Assembly: GCA_044361595.1 (NCBI GenBank)
Contig: JBIKIN010000004.1
Location: 1-64,000 of the forward strand
Source of the DNA: Pseudopedobacter sp044361595
GTDB lineage: Bacteria; Bacteroidota; Bacteroidia; Sphingobacteriales; Sphingobacteriaceae
DNA length: 64,000 bases
Reading direction: 5' to 3'
Below, piece by piece: positions 55,478-64,000 of the stretch. Below the pieces are notes generated by a model that saw only the letters and a program-made list of their open reading frames with translations, had not been told where the DNA came from and did no database searches. Position 1 is the first letter of the stretch. Each line of letters begins with the position of its first letter. A program made the translations under genes and the position numbers.

Positions 55478-56299
55478 TCAATCTGTAGGTGTAAATTCTT
55501 GTAAATCAGTTAACGTTGTAAAAACATAATTTTTTGATTTTCCATAAATCAAAATTTTTTCAATGGCTTTTAATTGATCATTAGGTTTGCCAAAATCATA
55601 ATCATGCATCAAAACAATAGCTCCCTTATGTAAATATCTTTTAAATTTTTCAAAAATATCTTGATCGCTGTTTTGCGAGGGATCCCAATCCATTGTTGTA
55701 ACAGACCAAAGCACAGTTTTAATGCCTTTATTTTTTAAAAAGTCAATCTGAAATTGGGTAATTGCTCCAAATGGAGGCCTGTAATAGTTAGATTGAACAC
55801 CGTAATAACTTAATTCCTTAAATGTTTTATCAATTTGATGTTCCCAAAGAAAATCACTTCCTAAAGTGAAACCATTGGGATGGTCCCAACTGTGATTGGC
55901 TATCAAATGCTTACTTTTTTTAACCATATCTACAACATCAACATGTTTTGATAAGTTTTTACCTTGCCAGAAGAACGTTGCTTTTGCATCATATTTATCT
56001 AATAAAGCTAAAATTTGAAGTGTTAAATCTGTAGGACCATCATCAAATGTTAAAGCAATTACTTTTTGGTTTGATTTTCCCCTTACCAAACAAAAGCCAT
56101 TACTATTATTTTCCAGTTCTAAAAATTGTTTTGGAATTAATGGAAGACTGTCTTTGTAGTTTTTATTTTGGTTAAAAACTTCTGTTACTCCATTTTTACT
56201 TAGGTTGCAACCATAATTTAAAAATCCCGCTAAAAGAAAGGTAGTTATCAAAAGTAACTTTATTGGTAAATTAATATAACCTATGTATTCAAATTTCAT
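55478..56299 (-). CDS. Polysaccharide deacetylase (CE4/NodB-like), lipoprotein
   Basis: The 273-residue protein has a lipobox-like end of the leader at Cys31 (FLNYGC) and a NodB homology domain: metal/catalytic Asp-Asp in ALTFDDGPTDLT (86-87), HSWDHPNG with the two metal-binding histidines, RPPFGAIT, and LWSVTTMDWDP and VLMHDYDF near the end. CE4 enzymes remove N- or O-acetyl groups from chitin, peptidoglycan or xylan. Position between susC and the regulator suggests a role in this PUL, but it could act on the cell wall instead. Confidence 0.85.
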   Translation of the reverse strand: MKFEYIGYINLPIKLLLITTFLLAGFLNYGCNLSKNGVTEVFNQNKNYKDSLPLIPKQFLELENNSNGFCLVRGKSNQKVIALTFDDGPTDLTLQILALLDKYDAKATFFWQGKNLSKHVDVVDMVKKSKHLIANHSWDHPNGFTLGSDFLWEHQIDKTFKELSYYGVQSNYYRPPFGAITQFQIDFLKNKGIKTVLWSVTTMDWDPSQNSDQDIFEKFKRYLHKGAIVLMHDYDFGKPNDQLKAIEKILIYGKSKNYVFTTLTDLQEFTPTD

Positions 56300-56346
56300 A
56301 TACCTATGTTCTATAAAATCGCACTAATTACCTGATCTTTTATTGA

Positions 56347-56379
56347 AAATGAGATAATGGAAAATCCACTATCTCATTT
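56347..56379 (-). terminator. Terminator of the T9SS protein gene
   Basis: AAATGAGATA pairs with TATCTCATTT, and TGGA/TCCA extends the stem inward. It lies about 100 nt after the stop of the minus-strand gene and before the deacetylase gene. Confidence 0.65.
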
Positions 56380-56475
56380 ACTTTATAGTCAGTATGTATA
56401 GATTATTATAATAAATAAATTGATGCGAACTGAAATTAATTTAATTCTGACGTTTCATTTTACTATAAATGCCTT

Positions 56476-57528
56476 TTAATTAGTAACTGCAATTTTTCTT
56501 GTTGCGGTATAGTTGTTATTATTAACAATAACAAAGTAAGTTCCAGAAGTAACATTGCTTATAGGTAGTTTTATGTCATTAAAAGCAGCATCAAAAACTT
56601 TATCAATTAATAATTTGCCATTTAAATCATAAAGCTTAACACTCACATTACCAGTAAATTTATTGCTGCCAGTGTTTATTTTGATATAATCAGAAGCAGG
56701 ATTTGGATATATTGTTAGGCTTTCATCGTTAAGATTTAAAGATGCTATTTTAACTCCTAATTCTGTTTCTTTACCATTAAAATCGTATTGCATTAATTTA
56801 TAATATGAAACACCTGTATTTGGCTTTTTATCAATAAATGAATAGCTGCGTAGTACGTTTGAACTACCAAAACCTTTTATTTGTCCAATATTTTCAAATA
56901 CTTTTCCATCTAAACTTTTCAAGATTGTAAAATAATCGTTGTTTTGTTCAGAAATAGTTTTCCAATCTAATTGAACCTGAAGATTGTTTCTAACGGATAT
57001 ACTATAAGAAGTTAAAGAAACAGGTAAAGTGCCAGTAAGTGTTAACGTTGCCTTGGTAAAATTTCTGAAAGTGTTACCAGGACTTGATCCAGTTCTAAAT
57101 CCTACTGTAATTTGCCCATTGGTAACTATTATATTTGGTATGGAAATGCTTGTCCATGCTCCAACTTCAGGCGCTAAGACTGTTTTTTCTGTGCCACCGT
57201 AACCATTTACAAACATTTCATGCCCAGGTACATTAGAGCCCATTGTTTCACTAGTTAATGAGTAAATACCGTTGGGCACACTATTAATTGTTTGAGTTAC
57301 AATACCATTATAGGAGCCGCCACTATAAAATGCCAAATAGGTTTGACCGTCAGGAACCCAGCTACCTGCTGCTCCAACAAAAGTAGCATTTGCCGGAGTA
57401 CTACTTATTGTCCAAGAAGTTGCACCACTAGCCCCGTCACTATTAAAGTAAGGGTTTTGAACAAGATTCTGTGCATTTGAATATTGACAAAATGCAATTA
57501 AAATAATTATGAGAATGTTTTTTTTCAT
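56476..57528 (-). CDS. Secreted protein with CBM-like N-terminal domain and T9SS type A sorting domain
   Basis: The 350-residue protein has a signal peptide (ending YSNAQ). Residues 20-165 look like a jelly-roll carbohydrate-binding module (NLVQNPYFNSDGASGATSW, GIVTQTINSVPNGIYSLT), a fold often found in galactose-binding-like modules; this is a pattern-based inference. A short fibronectin-like linker (TLPVSLTSYSISVRNN) leads to the T9SS sorting domain (LTIYPNPASDYIKI, VKLYDLNGKLL, GTYFVIVNNNNYTATRKI). It would be exported across the outer membrane by T9SS and may help tether galactan. No catalytic residues were recognised. A remnant susC leader lies upstream. Confidence 0.78.
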   Translation of the reverse strand: MKKNILIIILIAFCQYSNAQNLVQNPYFNSDGASGATSWTISSTPANATFVGAAGSWVPDGQTYLAFYSGGSYNGIVTQTINSVPNGIYSLTSETMGSNVPGHEMFVNGYGGTEKTVLAPEVGAWTSISIPNIIVTNGQITVGFRTGSSPGNTFRNFTKATLTLTGTLPVSLTSYSISVRNNLQVQLDWKTISEQNNDYFTILKSLDGKVFENIGQIKGFGSSNVLRSYSFIDKKPNTGVSYYKLMQYDFNGKETELGVKIASLNLNDESLTIYPNPASDYIKINTGSNKFTGNVSVKLYDLNGKLLIDKVFDAAFNDIKLPISNVTSGTYFVIVNNNNYTATRKIAVTN

Positions 57529-57533
57529 GATAA

Positions 57534-57690
57534 TTAAGAATTTAATAAAAGTGATTTTAAAGTTGATATTTCAAGACTTTTGAGCAAATGCCCACTAAGA
57601 AAAAGTGAAGGAGGTGAGAATTGGGATAAAACACACCTCATCTTCTTTAACAAAAGAGTAAAATTGTACATCATGTAAAATAGGTTTAAA
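57534..57690 (-). pseudogene. Decayed N-terminal fragment of a second susC
   Basis: On the minus strand MMYNFTLLLKKMRCVL mirrors the start of the intact SusC (MMYNFTYLLRKRRCLL). Further on, another frame shows AFAQKS, a stop and NIN, matching AVSQSSKNIT of the intact protein, so a frameshift and a stop have occurred. Only the leader and first 35 or so codons remain. The 66-residue ORF over it is not considered a functional gene. Confidence 0.65.
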
Positions 57691-57790
57691 TAAATAATTG
57701 GTTTTCTATCAAACAAAAGAAGTTTAAATAGCATATAAAATTTTATTCTAGTTGTTCTATCTTTTGTGCTATTTATCCAAAAACCATTTA
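57691..57790 (-). promoter_or_regulatory. Duplicated susC-type operator/leader upstream of the T9SS gene and near the regulator
   Basis: This segment retains, in the same order as upstream of susC, GGATAAATAG (57769-57778), ACAAAAGATA, AACAAC, AGAATAAAATTTTA and CTTCTTTTGTTT. It lies between the T9SS gene (minus) and the regulator gene (plus) and may drive the former. Confidence 0.5.
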
Positions 57791-57879
57791 AGGTCTTCTT
57801 TTAATGCTTTTTTTTCAAATAAATTAATAGCTTTAAATTGTAGGATAAAAATCTCTAAGGTTCGGCCTTAATAACCAAT

Positions 57880-60800
57880 ATGTTAAATCTTAAATATTTA
57901 ATTAGCTACAAAAATTACAAGTTGATACTTGGCATTTTTATTATTTGTATGGGTTTATTTAATTTTCATAAAACCATAAATGCCCAAGAATTAAAATTTA
58001 AACACATCAGTAATGAAGATGGCTTATCTAGCAGTACTGTTGAATGTATATTTCAAGATAATCGTGGGTTTTTATGGTTTGGCACAAGGGATGGTTTAAA
58101 CAAATATGATGGACATAAAATAACAGTTTACAGAAACAAAGAGGAAGACAGTACTAGCATCAGCGATAATTATATTAGATGTATTTACCAAGATAGCAGG
58201 AACAATTTATGGGTCGGAACATCACAAGGACTTAACAAATTTGATGCTGAGCATAATAAATTTATCAAATATTCAACCCTACTGCCTCATAACAGCATCC
58301 AAAATCTAGGCGTTACGTCTATTTATGAAGATCATTTAAAAACCCTTTGGGTAGGAACATCTGGCGGTGGGTTATATTATTTAGACAAAAATCGTACGTT
58401 TAAATCGCTAAAATATCCCGATGCCGAAAAACAAGCTGCTTTTTCAATTATCAATTATATTACAGAACACCAACAACATTTAATTATTGCTACCAATAAA
58501 GGAGCTTGGCGTTATCATACAAAAAACGGCACTTTTCAATTTCTTAGTTCACTTAATAAGTTCACTATACGTACTATCGCAAAAGATAAAACAGCAGGCT
58601 TATGGATTGGAACCGAAGAAAAAGGATTGGTTTTTTATGACGAAAATCATCAAATTTTAAAACAATATCTTCATAACGATACTGAAAAAAGTAGTTTAGG
58701 AAGCGATTTAGTACGGGCAATTCTAATTAGTAAAAATAACCAGATTTGGGTTGGTGGCATAAATGGAGGTTTAAATTTATTTAACCCAAAGGATGAAACC
58801 TTTAGTCATTATCAAGACGAACCGGGCAATCCTTTTTCTTTATCACAACGCACCATATCAGCATTATATGAAGACAAACAAGGAAATTTATGGATAGGCA
58901 CCCACCGTGGCGGTATTAATGTGTACAGTAAAAATGCCGAGAAATTCGGATTAATTAGACAAAAGCCCAATAAAAATAGTTTAAGCTATAATGATGTTAG
59001 AGCTTTTTGCGAAGATAAAAGTGGGACAATTTGGATTGGTACAGACGGTGGTGGACTTAATTTATTTGATCGTAAAAATCAAAGTTTTACTGTTTTCCGT
59101 AATAATCCATTTAACAATAAAAGTATCAGTTCCGATGCTGTTTTGCATATTATGGATAGTGGTAATGAGTTACTCATTGGCACTTGGGGGGGTGGTTTAA
59201 ATGTATTTGACAAAAGCACCAAAAATTTCAAAGATAATAATAGCAAAAGCTTAAGCTCAAAACCTATCTCTTCAGATTATGTACAAAAATGTTTTACAGA
59301 TAGTAAGAAAAACATTTGGGTTTGCACCTACTACGGTGGCTTAAACCTTTTTGATAAAGCTACCGGAAATTTCAATAGAGTAATATGGGGTAAAGATAAA
59401 AAAAGCCAACTTTATGGTAATAATATCATCTCTATAGCAGAGGATAATAATCAAAATTTATGGATTGGCACAGATGATGGTGGCTTAAATAAATACCAGT
59501 TAAATACCGGAGTTTTTAAACATTATTTTAATGAAGAAGTTAAAAAACCCGATTTAAGAATCATTTTTACCGATAGCAAAAACCGTTTATGGATTGGACA
59601 AGCTGGTTTATATCTTTATCATAAAAAAGACGATAGTTTCAAATTATTCACAAACAGAGCAGGTTTATCAACAGAGTTTATAAAAGGAATTACAGAAGAT
59701 AGTGCTGGTAATTTGTGGATATCTACTTCAAATGGCTTAACCAAACTTAATCCACAAACATTAGAATTCAAAAAATACAATACCGCCGATGGTTTACAAG
59801 GTTTAGAGTTTGAAGCCAATGCTTACTTGAAAACCAAAAGTGGCGAAATGTTTTTTGGAGGAGTTAATGGCTTTAATTATTTCTATCCAGAAAACATCAA
59901 AACCAATAAATACAGTCCACAAGTTTATATTACGGGTTTTAATATTTTCAATAAAGAAGTACTTCCAAATCAGAAAGATTCTCCTTTAAGCAAAGACATT
60001 AGCTTTACACAAAACATAGAACTTAACTATCAACAATCTTCTATTTCTTTTGATTTTGCGGCACTTAATTACATAGCTGCCGAAAATAATGTTTATGCAT
60101 ACCAATTAGAAGGCCTAGACAAAGAATGGAATTTTGTAGGGCATAATTCAAAAGCCTCTTACACCAATTTAGATCCCGGAGACTACACATTTAAAGTTAA
60201 ATCAGCTAATAACGATGGAGTTTGGAACAATAAAGCTACAGTTGTTTATATCCATATTTCATCACCCTTTTGGCAAACTTGGTGGTTTAGAATTTTAATA
60301 GCTTCAATAATAATTTATGTTATATATTTTATTTTAAATTTTAAGCGTAAGCTTGAACTTAAAGCCATAGAGGAGCAAAAACGCGAAGAGATTCACCTAA
60401 TGCAATTACAATTTTTCACCAATATTTCTCATGAGTTTAGAACTCCATTATCACTCATTTTAGGCCCAATTGACAAATTATTTAAAGAAGATTTACAATC
60501 CGGATTTAGCAATTATTATAAAACCATACATAGAAATGCAAACCGTTTACTCAATTTAATTAACGAATTAATGGACTTTAGAAAAGTAGAAACGGGTGCT
60601 TTAAAACTAAAAGTTAGTGCTGGTAACATTTCTAATTTTGCAGATGAAATTGTTGATGATTTTATACAAATGGCAAGTGAGAAAAAAATCACTTTTGTAA
60701 TTGAAGAAGAATCTGTTTTAGAAGATGTGTGGTTTGACAAACAGATTCTTGAAGCTATCTTACTTAATTTGGTAAATAATTCGCTAAAATACACTCAAGA

Positions 60801-62019
60801 AGGAGGGAAAATTGTATTGAGCCTGAGTACTGGTGCCGAGTTTAAAGAACTGAGTTTTGTAAATAAGCTAGATATAAGAAGTAGTTATAATGCCAAGCAT
60901 TACCTATTTGTTAAAGTTACAGATAATGGTATTGGTATATCGTCAGAGTCTATTTCTCATTTATTTGAACGCTATTATCGTACTACCGAAGCCCACATGG
61001 GGTCTGGCGTGGGTTTGGCATTTGTGAAAAGCTTAACCATACTTCATAAAGGGGTTATTTTGGTGTCAAGCGACAAGCATAAAGGAACCGAAATTGTAAT
61101 TGGCTTGCCAGCATTAAGAGAAGATTATACTGATGAAGAATGCTGGGGTGTAAGTGCAAAAGGAGGCGGCACTCGTTTAGAAAGCATTAATTATCAAACA
61201 GAAAAGACCACATCTGAAATTGAACACAAAGAAATAGACAATCATCAGCTTAAGCATGTTTTAATTGTTGATGATAATGATGAACTGCGTACTTTTTTAA
61301 AAAATGCTTTAAATACAGATTATATGATAAGTGAAGCTGTTGATGGTAAAAGTGGAATTAAGAAGGCCAATGAAGTTTTTCCAGATTTAATTATTAGCGA
61401 TGTAATGATGCCCGGCATGGATGGGATAGAGTTTTGTAAATACTTAAAAGACGACATAGAAACTTCTCATATTCCTTTTTTAATGCTTACAGCAAAAAGT
61501 AGTACCGAAGCTAGAATTGAAGGGGTAGAATCTGGTGCAGATTACTATTTTACCAAACCTGTAAACATGAATCTGCTGCAAGTAACGCTAAAAAATATTT
61601 TTGAACAGAAACAAAAAATAAAAGATCATTACTTAAGAGACTTACATAGTGAAGCAAGGGAATTAGCCCATTCTGTAAAAGATAAAGAGTTTATAGATAA
61701 ACTAATTGTAGTAATACACACACAACTACCAAACCCTAACTTGGATACCGATTTTTTATGCTCGGAAATGAATATGAGTAAAACCCGCTTATATCATAAA
61801 GTAAAAACCATCTCGGGGCAATCTACAGGAGAATTCATTAGAACTATTAGGTTAAGAAAAGCTGTAGAAATTATGACACATGAAGATGTAATTTTAACAG
61901 AAGTAATGTATAGGATAGGCATACAAACACAATCCTATTTTACTAAGGCGTTTAAAAAAGAATTTGGTAAAACACCATCACAATATCTTAGAGACTTAGA
62001 ACAGAAGAAAAAACCTTAA
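57880..62019 (+). CDS. Hybrid two-component system regulator (HTCS) of the galactan PUL
   Basis: The 1379-residue protein joins sensor and regulator in one chain. After a hydrophobic start (LILGIFIICMGLFN) come about 14 two-component-regulator propeller repeats (LWFGTRDGLNKYDG, LWVGTSQGLNKFD and so on) forming two periplasmic propellers, then a Y_Y_Y domain (YAYQLEGLDKEWNFVGHNSK), a membrane helix (FRILIASIIIYVIYFIL), HisKA with His851 (NISHEFRTPLSLILGP), HATPase (NLVNNSLKYT, GVGLAFVKSL), a receiver with Asp1174 (IISDVMMPGMDG) and an AraC-type DNA-binding domain (MNMSKTRLYHKVK, SYFTKAFKKEFGKTPSQYL). HTCS proteins bind an oligosaccharide and activate the adjacent susC operon. Confidence 0.96.
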   Translation: MLNLKYLISYKNYKLILGIFIICMGLFNFHKTINAQELKFKHISNEDGLSSSTVECIFQDNRGFLWFGTRDGLNKYDGHKITVYRNKEEDSTSISDNYIRCIYQDSRNNLWVGTSQGLNKFDAEHNKFIKYSTLLPHNSIQNLGVTSIYEDHLKTLWVGTSGGGLYYLDKNRTFKSLKYPDAEKQAAFSIINYITEHQQHLIIATNKGAWRYHTKNGTFQFLSSLNKFTIRTIAKDKTAGLWIGTEEKGLVFYDENHQILKQYLHNDTEKSSLGSDLVRAILISKNNQIWVGGINGGLNLFNPKDETFSHYQDEPGNPFSLSQRTISALYEDKQGNLWIGTHRGGINVYSKNAEKFGLIRQKPNKNSLSYNDVRAFCEDKSGTIWIGTDGGGLNLFDRKNQSFTVFRNNPFNNKSISSDAVLHIMDSGNELLIGTWGGGLNVFDKSTKNFKDNNSKSLSSKPISSDYVQKCFTDSKKNIWVCTYYGGLNLFDKATGNFNRVIWGKDKKSQLYGNNIISIAEDNNQNLWIGTDDGGLNKYQLNTGVFKHYFNEEVKKPDLRIIFTDSKNRLWIGQAGLYLYHKKDDSFKLFTNRAGLSTEFIKGITEDSAGNLWISTSNGLTKLNPQTLEFKKYNTADGLQGLEFEANAYLKTKSGEMFFGGVNGFNYFYPENIKTNKYSPQVYITGFNIFNKEVLPNQKDSPLSKDISFTQNIELNYQQSSISFDFAALNYIAAENNVYAYQLEGLDKEWNFVGHNSKASYTNLDPGDYTFKVKSANNDGVWNNKATVVYIHISSPFWQTWWFRILIASIIIYVIYFILNFKRKLELKAIEEQKREEIHLMQLQFFTNISHEFRTPLSLILGPIDKLFKEDLQSGFSNYYKTIHRNANRLLNLINELMDFRKVETGALKLKVSAGNISNFADEIVDDFIQMASEKKITFVIEEESVLEDVWFDKQILEAILLNLVNNSLKYTQEGGKIVLSLSTGAEFKELSFVNKLDIRSSYNAKHYLFVKVTDNGIGISSESISHLFERYYRTTEAHMGSGVGLAFVKSLTILHKGVILVSSDKHKGTEIVIGLPALREDYTDEECWGVSAKGGGTRLESINYQTEKTTSEIEHKEIDNHQLKHVLIVDDNDELRTFLKNALNTDYMISEAVDGKSGIKKANEVFPDLIISDVMMPGMDGIEFCKYLKDDIETSHIPFLMLTAKSSTEARIEGVESGADYYFTKPVNMNLLQVTLKNIFEQKQKIKDHYLRDLHSEARELAHSVKDKEFIDKLIVVIHTQLPNPNLDTDFLCSEMNMSKTRLYHKVKTISGQSTGEFIRTIRLRKAVEIMTHEDVILTEVMYRIGIQTQSYFTKAFKKEFGKTPSQYLRDLEQKKKP

Positions 62020-62023
62020 ATAT

Positions 62024-62069
62024 ATAGTTTCAAAAATGGCTCCCAATAAGGAGCCATTTTTGAAACTAT
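62024..62069. terminator. Bidirectional terminator between the HTCS and the zinc peptidase
   Basis: A long perfect stem (ATAGTTTCAAAAATGGCTCC with its reverse complement) and a 6-nt loop (CAATAA) lie between two convergent genes. The A/T-rich arms give T-runs on both strands. Confidence 0.9.
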
Positions 62070-62089
62070 GACAAATTAATTCATCACAA

Positions 62090-62776
62090 TTAATCTCTTC
62101 TCCCTATCAACATAGAAGCATAATAAACCAAAGTGGCTAAAGAGGAAAGTGCTGCAACTACATAAGTCATTGCTGCCCACCATAAGGCGTCTTTTGCCTG
62201 GTCGTTTTCCACACTTGTTTGCATAATCCCTTTATTGGTTTGCAACCAAGCCAATGCTCTTCTGCTGGCATCAAACTCTACTGGCAGGGTAACAAAACTA
62301 AAGAAAGTTACTATGGCTAAAGCACCTACGCCAATCATTAAAACCCAAGGAATACCACCAAAAAGTAATAACATAAAGCCTATCATTAATGTCCATTGTA
62401 TTAGGTTAGAAGCTACGCCTACCATAGGCACCATTGCAGATCTAAACTGTAACCATCCATAAGCTTTAGCGTGTTGTACGGCGTGTCCGCATTCATGTGC
62501 TGCAACCGCTGCTGCTGCAATGCTTCTGCCAGCATAAACATCTGGCGATAAATTTACGGTTCTATTGTCTGGATTATAATGGTCGGTTAATTGCCCATCA
62601 ACAGAAATAATTTCCACATCATCAATACCATGATCTGTTAACATTTTCTTGGCTATCTCTGCACCACTTAGTCCAGATGAAATCGCTATCTCAGAATATT
62701 TTTTAAATTTACTTTTAAATCGATATTGAACTAAAAATCCTAATAGTGCAATAACACCAAATAATATTAAACCCAT
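62090..62776 (-). CDS. Membrane zinc metallopeptidase (YugP-like)
   Basis: The 228-residue protein has an N-terminal membrane segment, a zinc site HECGH at residues 94-98 (AAHECGHAVQHA) and three or so further membrane helices (WTLMIGFMLLLFGGIPWVLM, ALAIVTFFSFVTLPVEF, YVVAALSSLATLVYYASML). The pattern NLSPDVYAGRSIAAAAVAAH matches the YugP/neutral zinc metallopeptidase family of unknown substrate. Conserved in many Bacteroidota. It is convergent with the regulator and shares the terminator. Confidence 0.88.
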   Translation of the reverse strand: MGLILFGVIALLGFLVQYRFKSKFKKYSEIAISSGLSGAEIAKKMLTDHGIDDVEIISVDGQLTDHYNPDNRTVNLSPDVYAGRSIAAAAVAAHECGHAVQHAKAYGWLQFRSAMVPMVGVASNLIQWTLMIGFMLLLFGGIPWVLMIGVGALAIVTFFSFVTLPVEFDASRRALAWLQTNKGIMQTSVENDQAKDALWWAAMTYVVAALSSLATLVYYASMLIGRRD

Positions 62777-62850
62777 TTTTTTCTATATTTAAAATCAATT
62801 AATAAACATCAAAAAGTGTTCCTTTAGTTTTTAAAAACACCCATTATTCA

Positions 62851-64000
62851 ATGAACATGCAAAATACCAATTTTTCCTTTTGGGAACATCAAACTTTTTT
62901 AAACAATCATGATGTAATCATTATTGGCGCTGGCATTGTGGGTTTAAACGCTGCTTTGACCCTAAAAATTATGCAGCCTAAACTAAAAATTACAATTTTA
63001 GAACAAGGACTCTTACCCAGTGGCTCAAGCACAAAAAATGCGGGTTTTGCTTGTTTTGGGAGTGTTTCTGAGTTATTACAAGAGATAGCTGATTATGGAG
63101 AAGAGACCGTTTTAAAACTTGTAGCAAAACGAGTAGAAGGGTTAGCTTTATTAAGAGAGAATTTAGGCGATAAGGCTATAGATTACTTAGCATTAGGAGG
63201 CAATGAAGTGTTTTTTAGTAAAGATAAGGCCTTAAAAATCCATTGTTTAGACCATGTTTATTACCTCAATAAATTACTTAAACCTGTTTTTTCAAGTACT
63301 GACACTTTTACAGTAGATAATGATAAAATTACAGCTTATGGTTTAAAAAACATCAGTAGCTTAATTCACAATAAACAAGAAGGACAAATAGATACTGGTA
63401 AAATGATGCAAGCATTAACACAAAAAGTATTAGCGCTTGGGGTGAGTATTTACAATTCTTGTAGCGTTTTAAATCTAGAAGCCCATGAAAAGGGTTATCA
63501 TGTAGAAACCAATAAAGCTATTTTTTTTGGAAAGAAAATAATATTGGCAAACAATGCATTTGCCAGCCAAATCATTCCTGAATTAGAAATTAAGCCGGCA
63601 AGAGGTCAGGTTTTAGTAACTCAAGAAATAAAAGGTTTAAAATTAAAAGGGACCTTTCATTACAATAAAGGTTATACCTATTTTAGAAATATTGGTAACC
63701 GAATACTTATTGGTGGAGGAAGAGATATAGACTTTACAGGCGAAGAAACTTACGAATTAAGTAATAGCCCTATCATTATAGATTATTTAAAAGACATATT
63801 GACTAATTGTATGGATTTTAAAAATAATATAGTTTATGACTATATGTGGAGTGGGATTATGGGATTTGGCCAAAAACTAGAGCCAATCATAAAAAAAATT
63901 AAACCTAATTTATTTGTAGCTGCAAGATGTAATGGTATGGGTGTAGCTATTGGAAGTCTAAGCGGTAGCGAAATTGCCGCTATAGTAGCTAAAGATTTTT
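62851..64000 (+). CDS. FAD-dependent oxidoreductase, DAO family (runs off window)
   Basis: From the ATG at 62851 the frame is open to the window edge (383 codons). An N-terminal dinucleotide-binding motif VIIIGAGIVGLNAALTL (glycines at 26, 28 and 31) is followed by ILEQGLLPSGSSTKNAGFAC, typical of glycine-oxidase/DadA-like D-amino-acid dehydrogenases, and by KPARGQVLV, YFRNIGNRILIGGGR and MWSGIMGFGQKLEPI. The substrate is unknown; amines or D-amino acids are the family norm. Two close ATGs (62851, 62857) could both serve. The C terminus is just outside. Confidence 0.87.
   Translation, partial: MNMQNTNFSFWEHQTFLNNHDVIIIGAGIVGLNAALTLKIMQPKLKITILEQGLLPSGSSTKNAGFACFGSVSELLQEIADYGEETVLKLVAKRVEGLALLRENLGDKAIDYLALGGNEVFFSKDKALKIHCLDHVYYLNKLLKPVFSSTDTFTVDNDKITAYGLKNISSLIHNKQEGQIDTGKMMQALTQKVLALGVSIYNSCSVLNLEAHEKGYHVETNKAIFFGKKIILANNAFASQIIPELEIKPARGQVLVTQEIKGLKLKGTFHYNKGYTYFRNIGNRILIGGGRDIDFTGEETYELSNSPIIIDYLKDILTNCMDFKNNIVYDYMWSGIMGFGQKLEPIIKKIKPNLFVAARCNGMGVAIGSLSGSEIAAIVAKDF

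Overview
The window reads as chromosomal DNA of a Bacteroidota bacterium, most likely Sphingobacteriaceae (Pedobacter-like). The evidence is AT-rich sequence, SusC/SusD proteins, type IX secretion (T9SS) C-terminal sorting domains, a hybrid two-component regulator, TAnnTTTG-type promoters, gliding-group style lipoproteins and almost no Shine-Dalgarno sites. The genus is an inference from gene content, not from a marker gene.

Layout. 1-0.4 kb: the 5' end of an MmeI-like type IIG restriction-modification gene running off the left edge. 0.6-0.74 kb: a class II tRNA-like gene with a very long variable arm. 0.9-19.9 kb: mostly housekeeping genes: an Lrp/AsnC regulator, thiL, a 13-repeat T9SS protein, an S41 protease lipoprotein, divergent nadA and nadB (NAD synthesis), a gamma-carbonic anhydrase, an Ig-like lipoprotein, mnmG with two parS-like sites at its 5' end, an ABC-F protein operon, a pirin and a Na+/H+ antiporter. 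20-25.8 kb: an M24 peptidase and a TonB receptor under an unusually large TPP riboswitch, flanked by two inverted copies of a dispersed repeat and a GC-rich repeat. 25.8-28.7 kb: a histidine kinase and response regulator separated by degenerate short tandem repeats.

28.7-34.3 kb: an accessory cluster, all on the minus strand, of secreted or outer-membrane proteins of unknown function. It includes two near-duplicate 231-residue barrel-like proteins, an interrupted gene, and a lipoprotein whose signal peptide and body are in different frames across a run of ten C, a candidate phase-variable switch. 34.5-42.6 kb: photolyase, a sugar-nucleotide-epimerase-like protein, a DUF3050 protein, FabV, a transposase relic, a 2-oxoglutarate oxygenase, an M16 peptidase and hpt.

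42.7-62.0 kb: a polysaccharide utilisation locus (PUL) for beta-1,4-galactan. On the minus strand it runs SusC, SusD, SusE-like, a CE2-like esterase, a GH53 endo-galactanase, a GH2-GH53 fusion enzyme and a glycerophosphodiesterase. Upstream are a polysaccharide deacetylase and a T9SS-exported protein, and the divergent hybrid two-component regulator is the likely switch. A decayed copy of the susC leader and N terminus lies between the T9SS gene and the regulator. Expected flow: GH53 enzymes cut galactan at the surface, SusCD imports oligosaccharides, the GH2 half releases galactose, and the esterase and deacetylase remove acetyl groups; the regulator senses a product in the periplasm. The window ends with a membrane zinc peptidase and a truncated FAD oxidoreductase.
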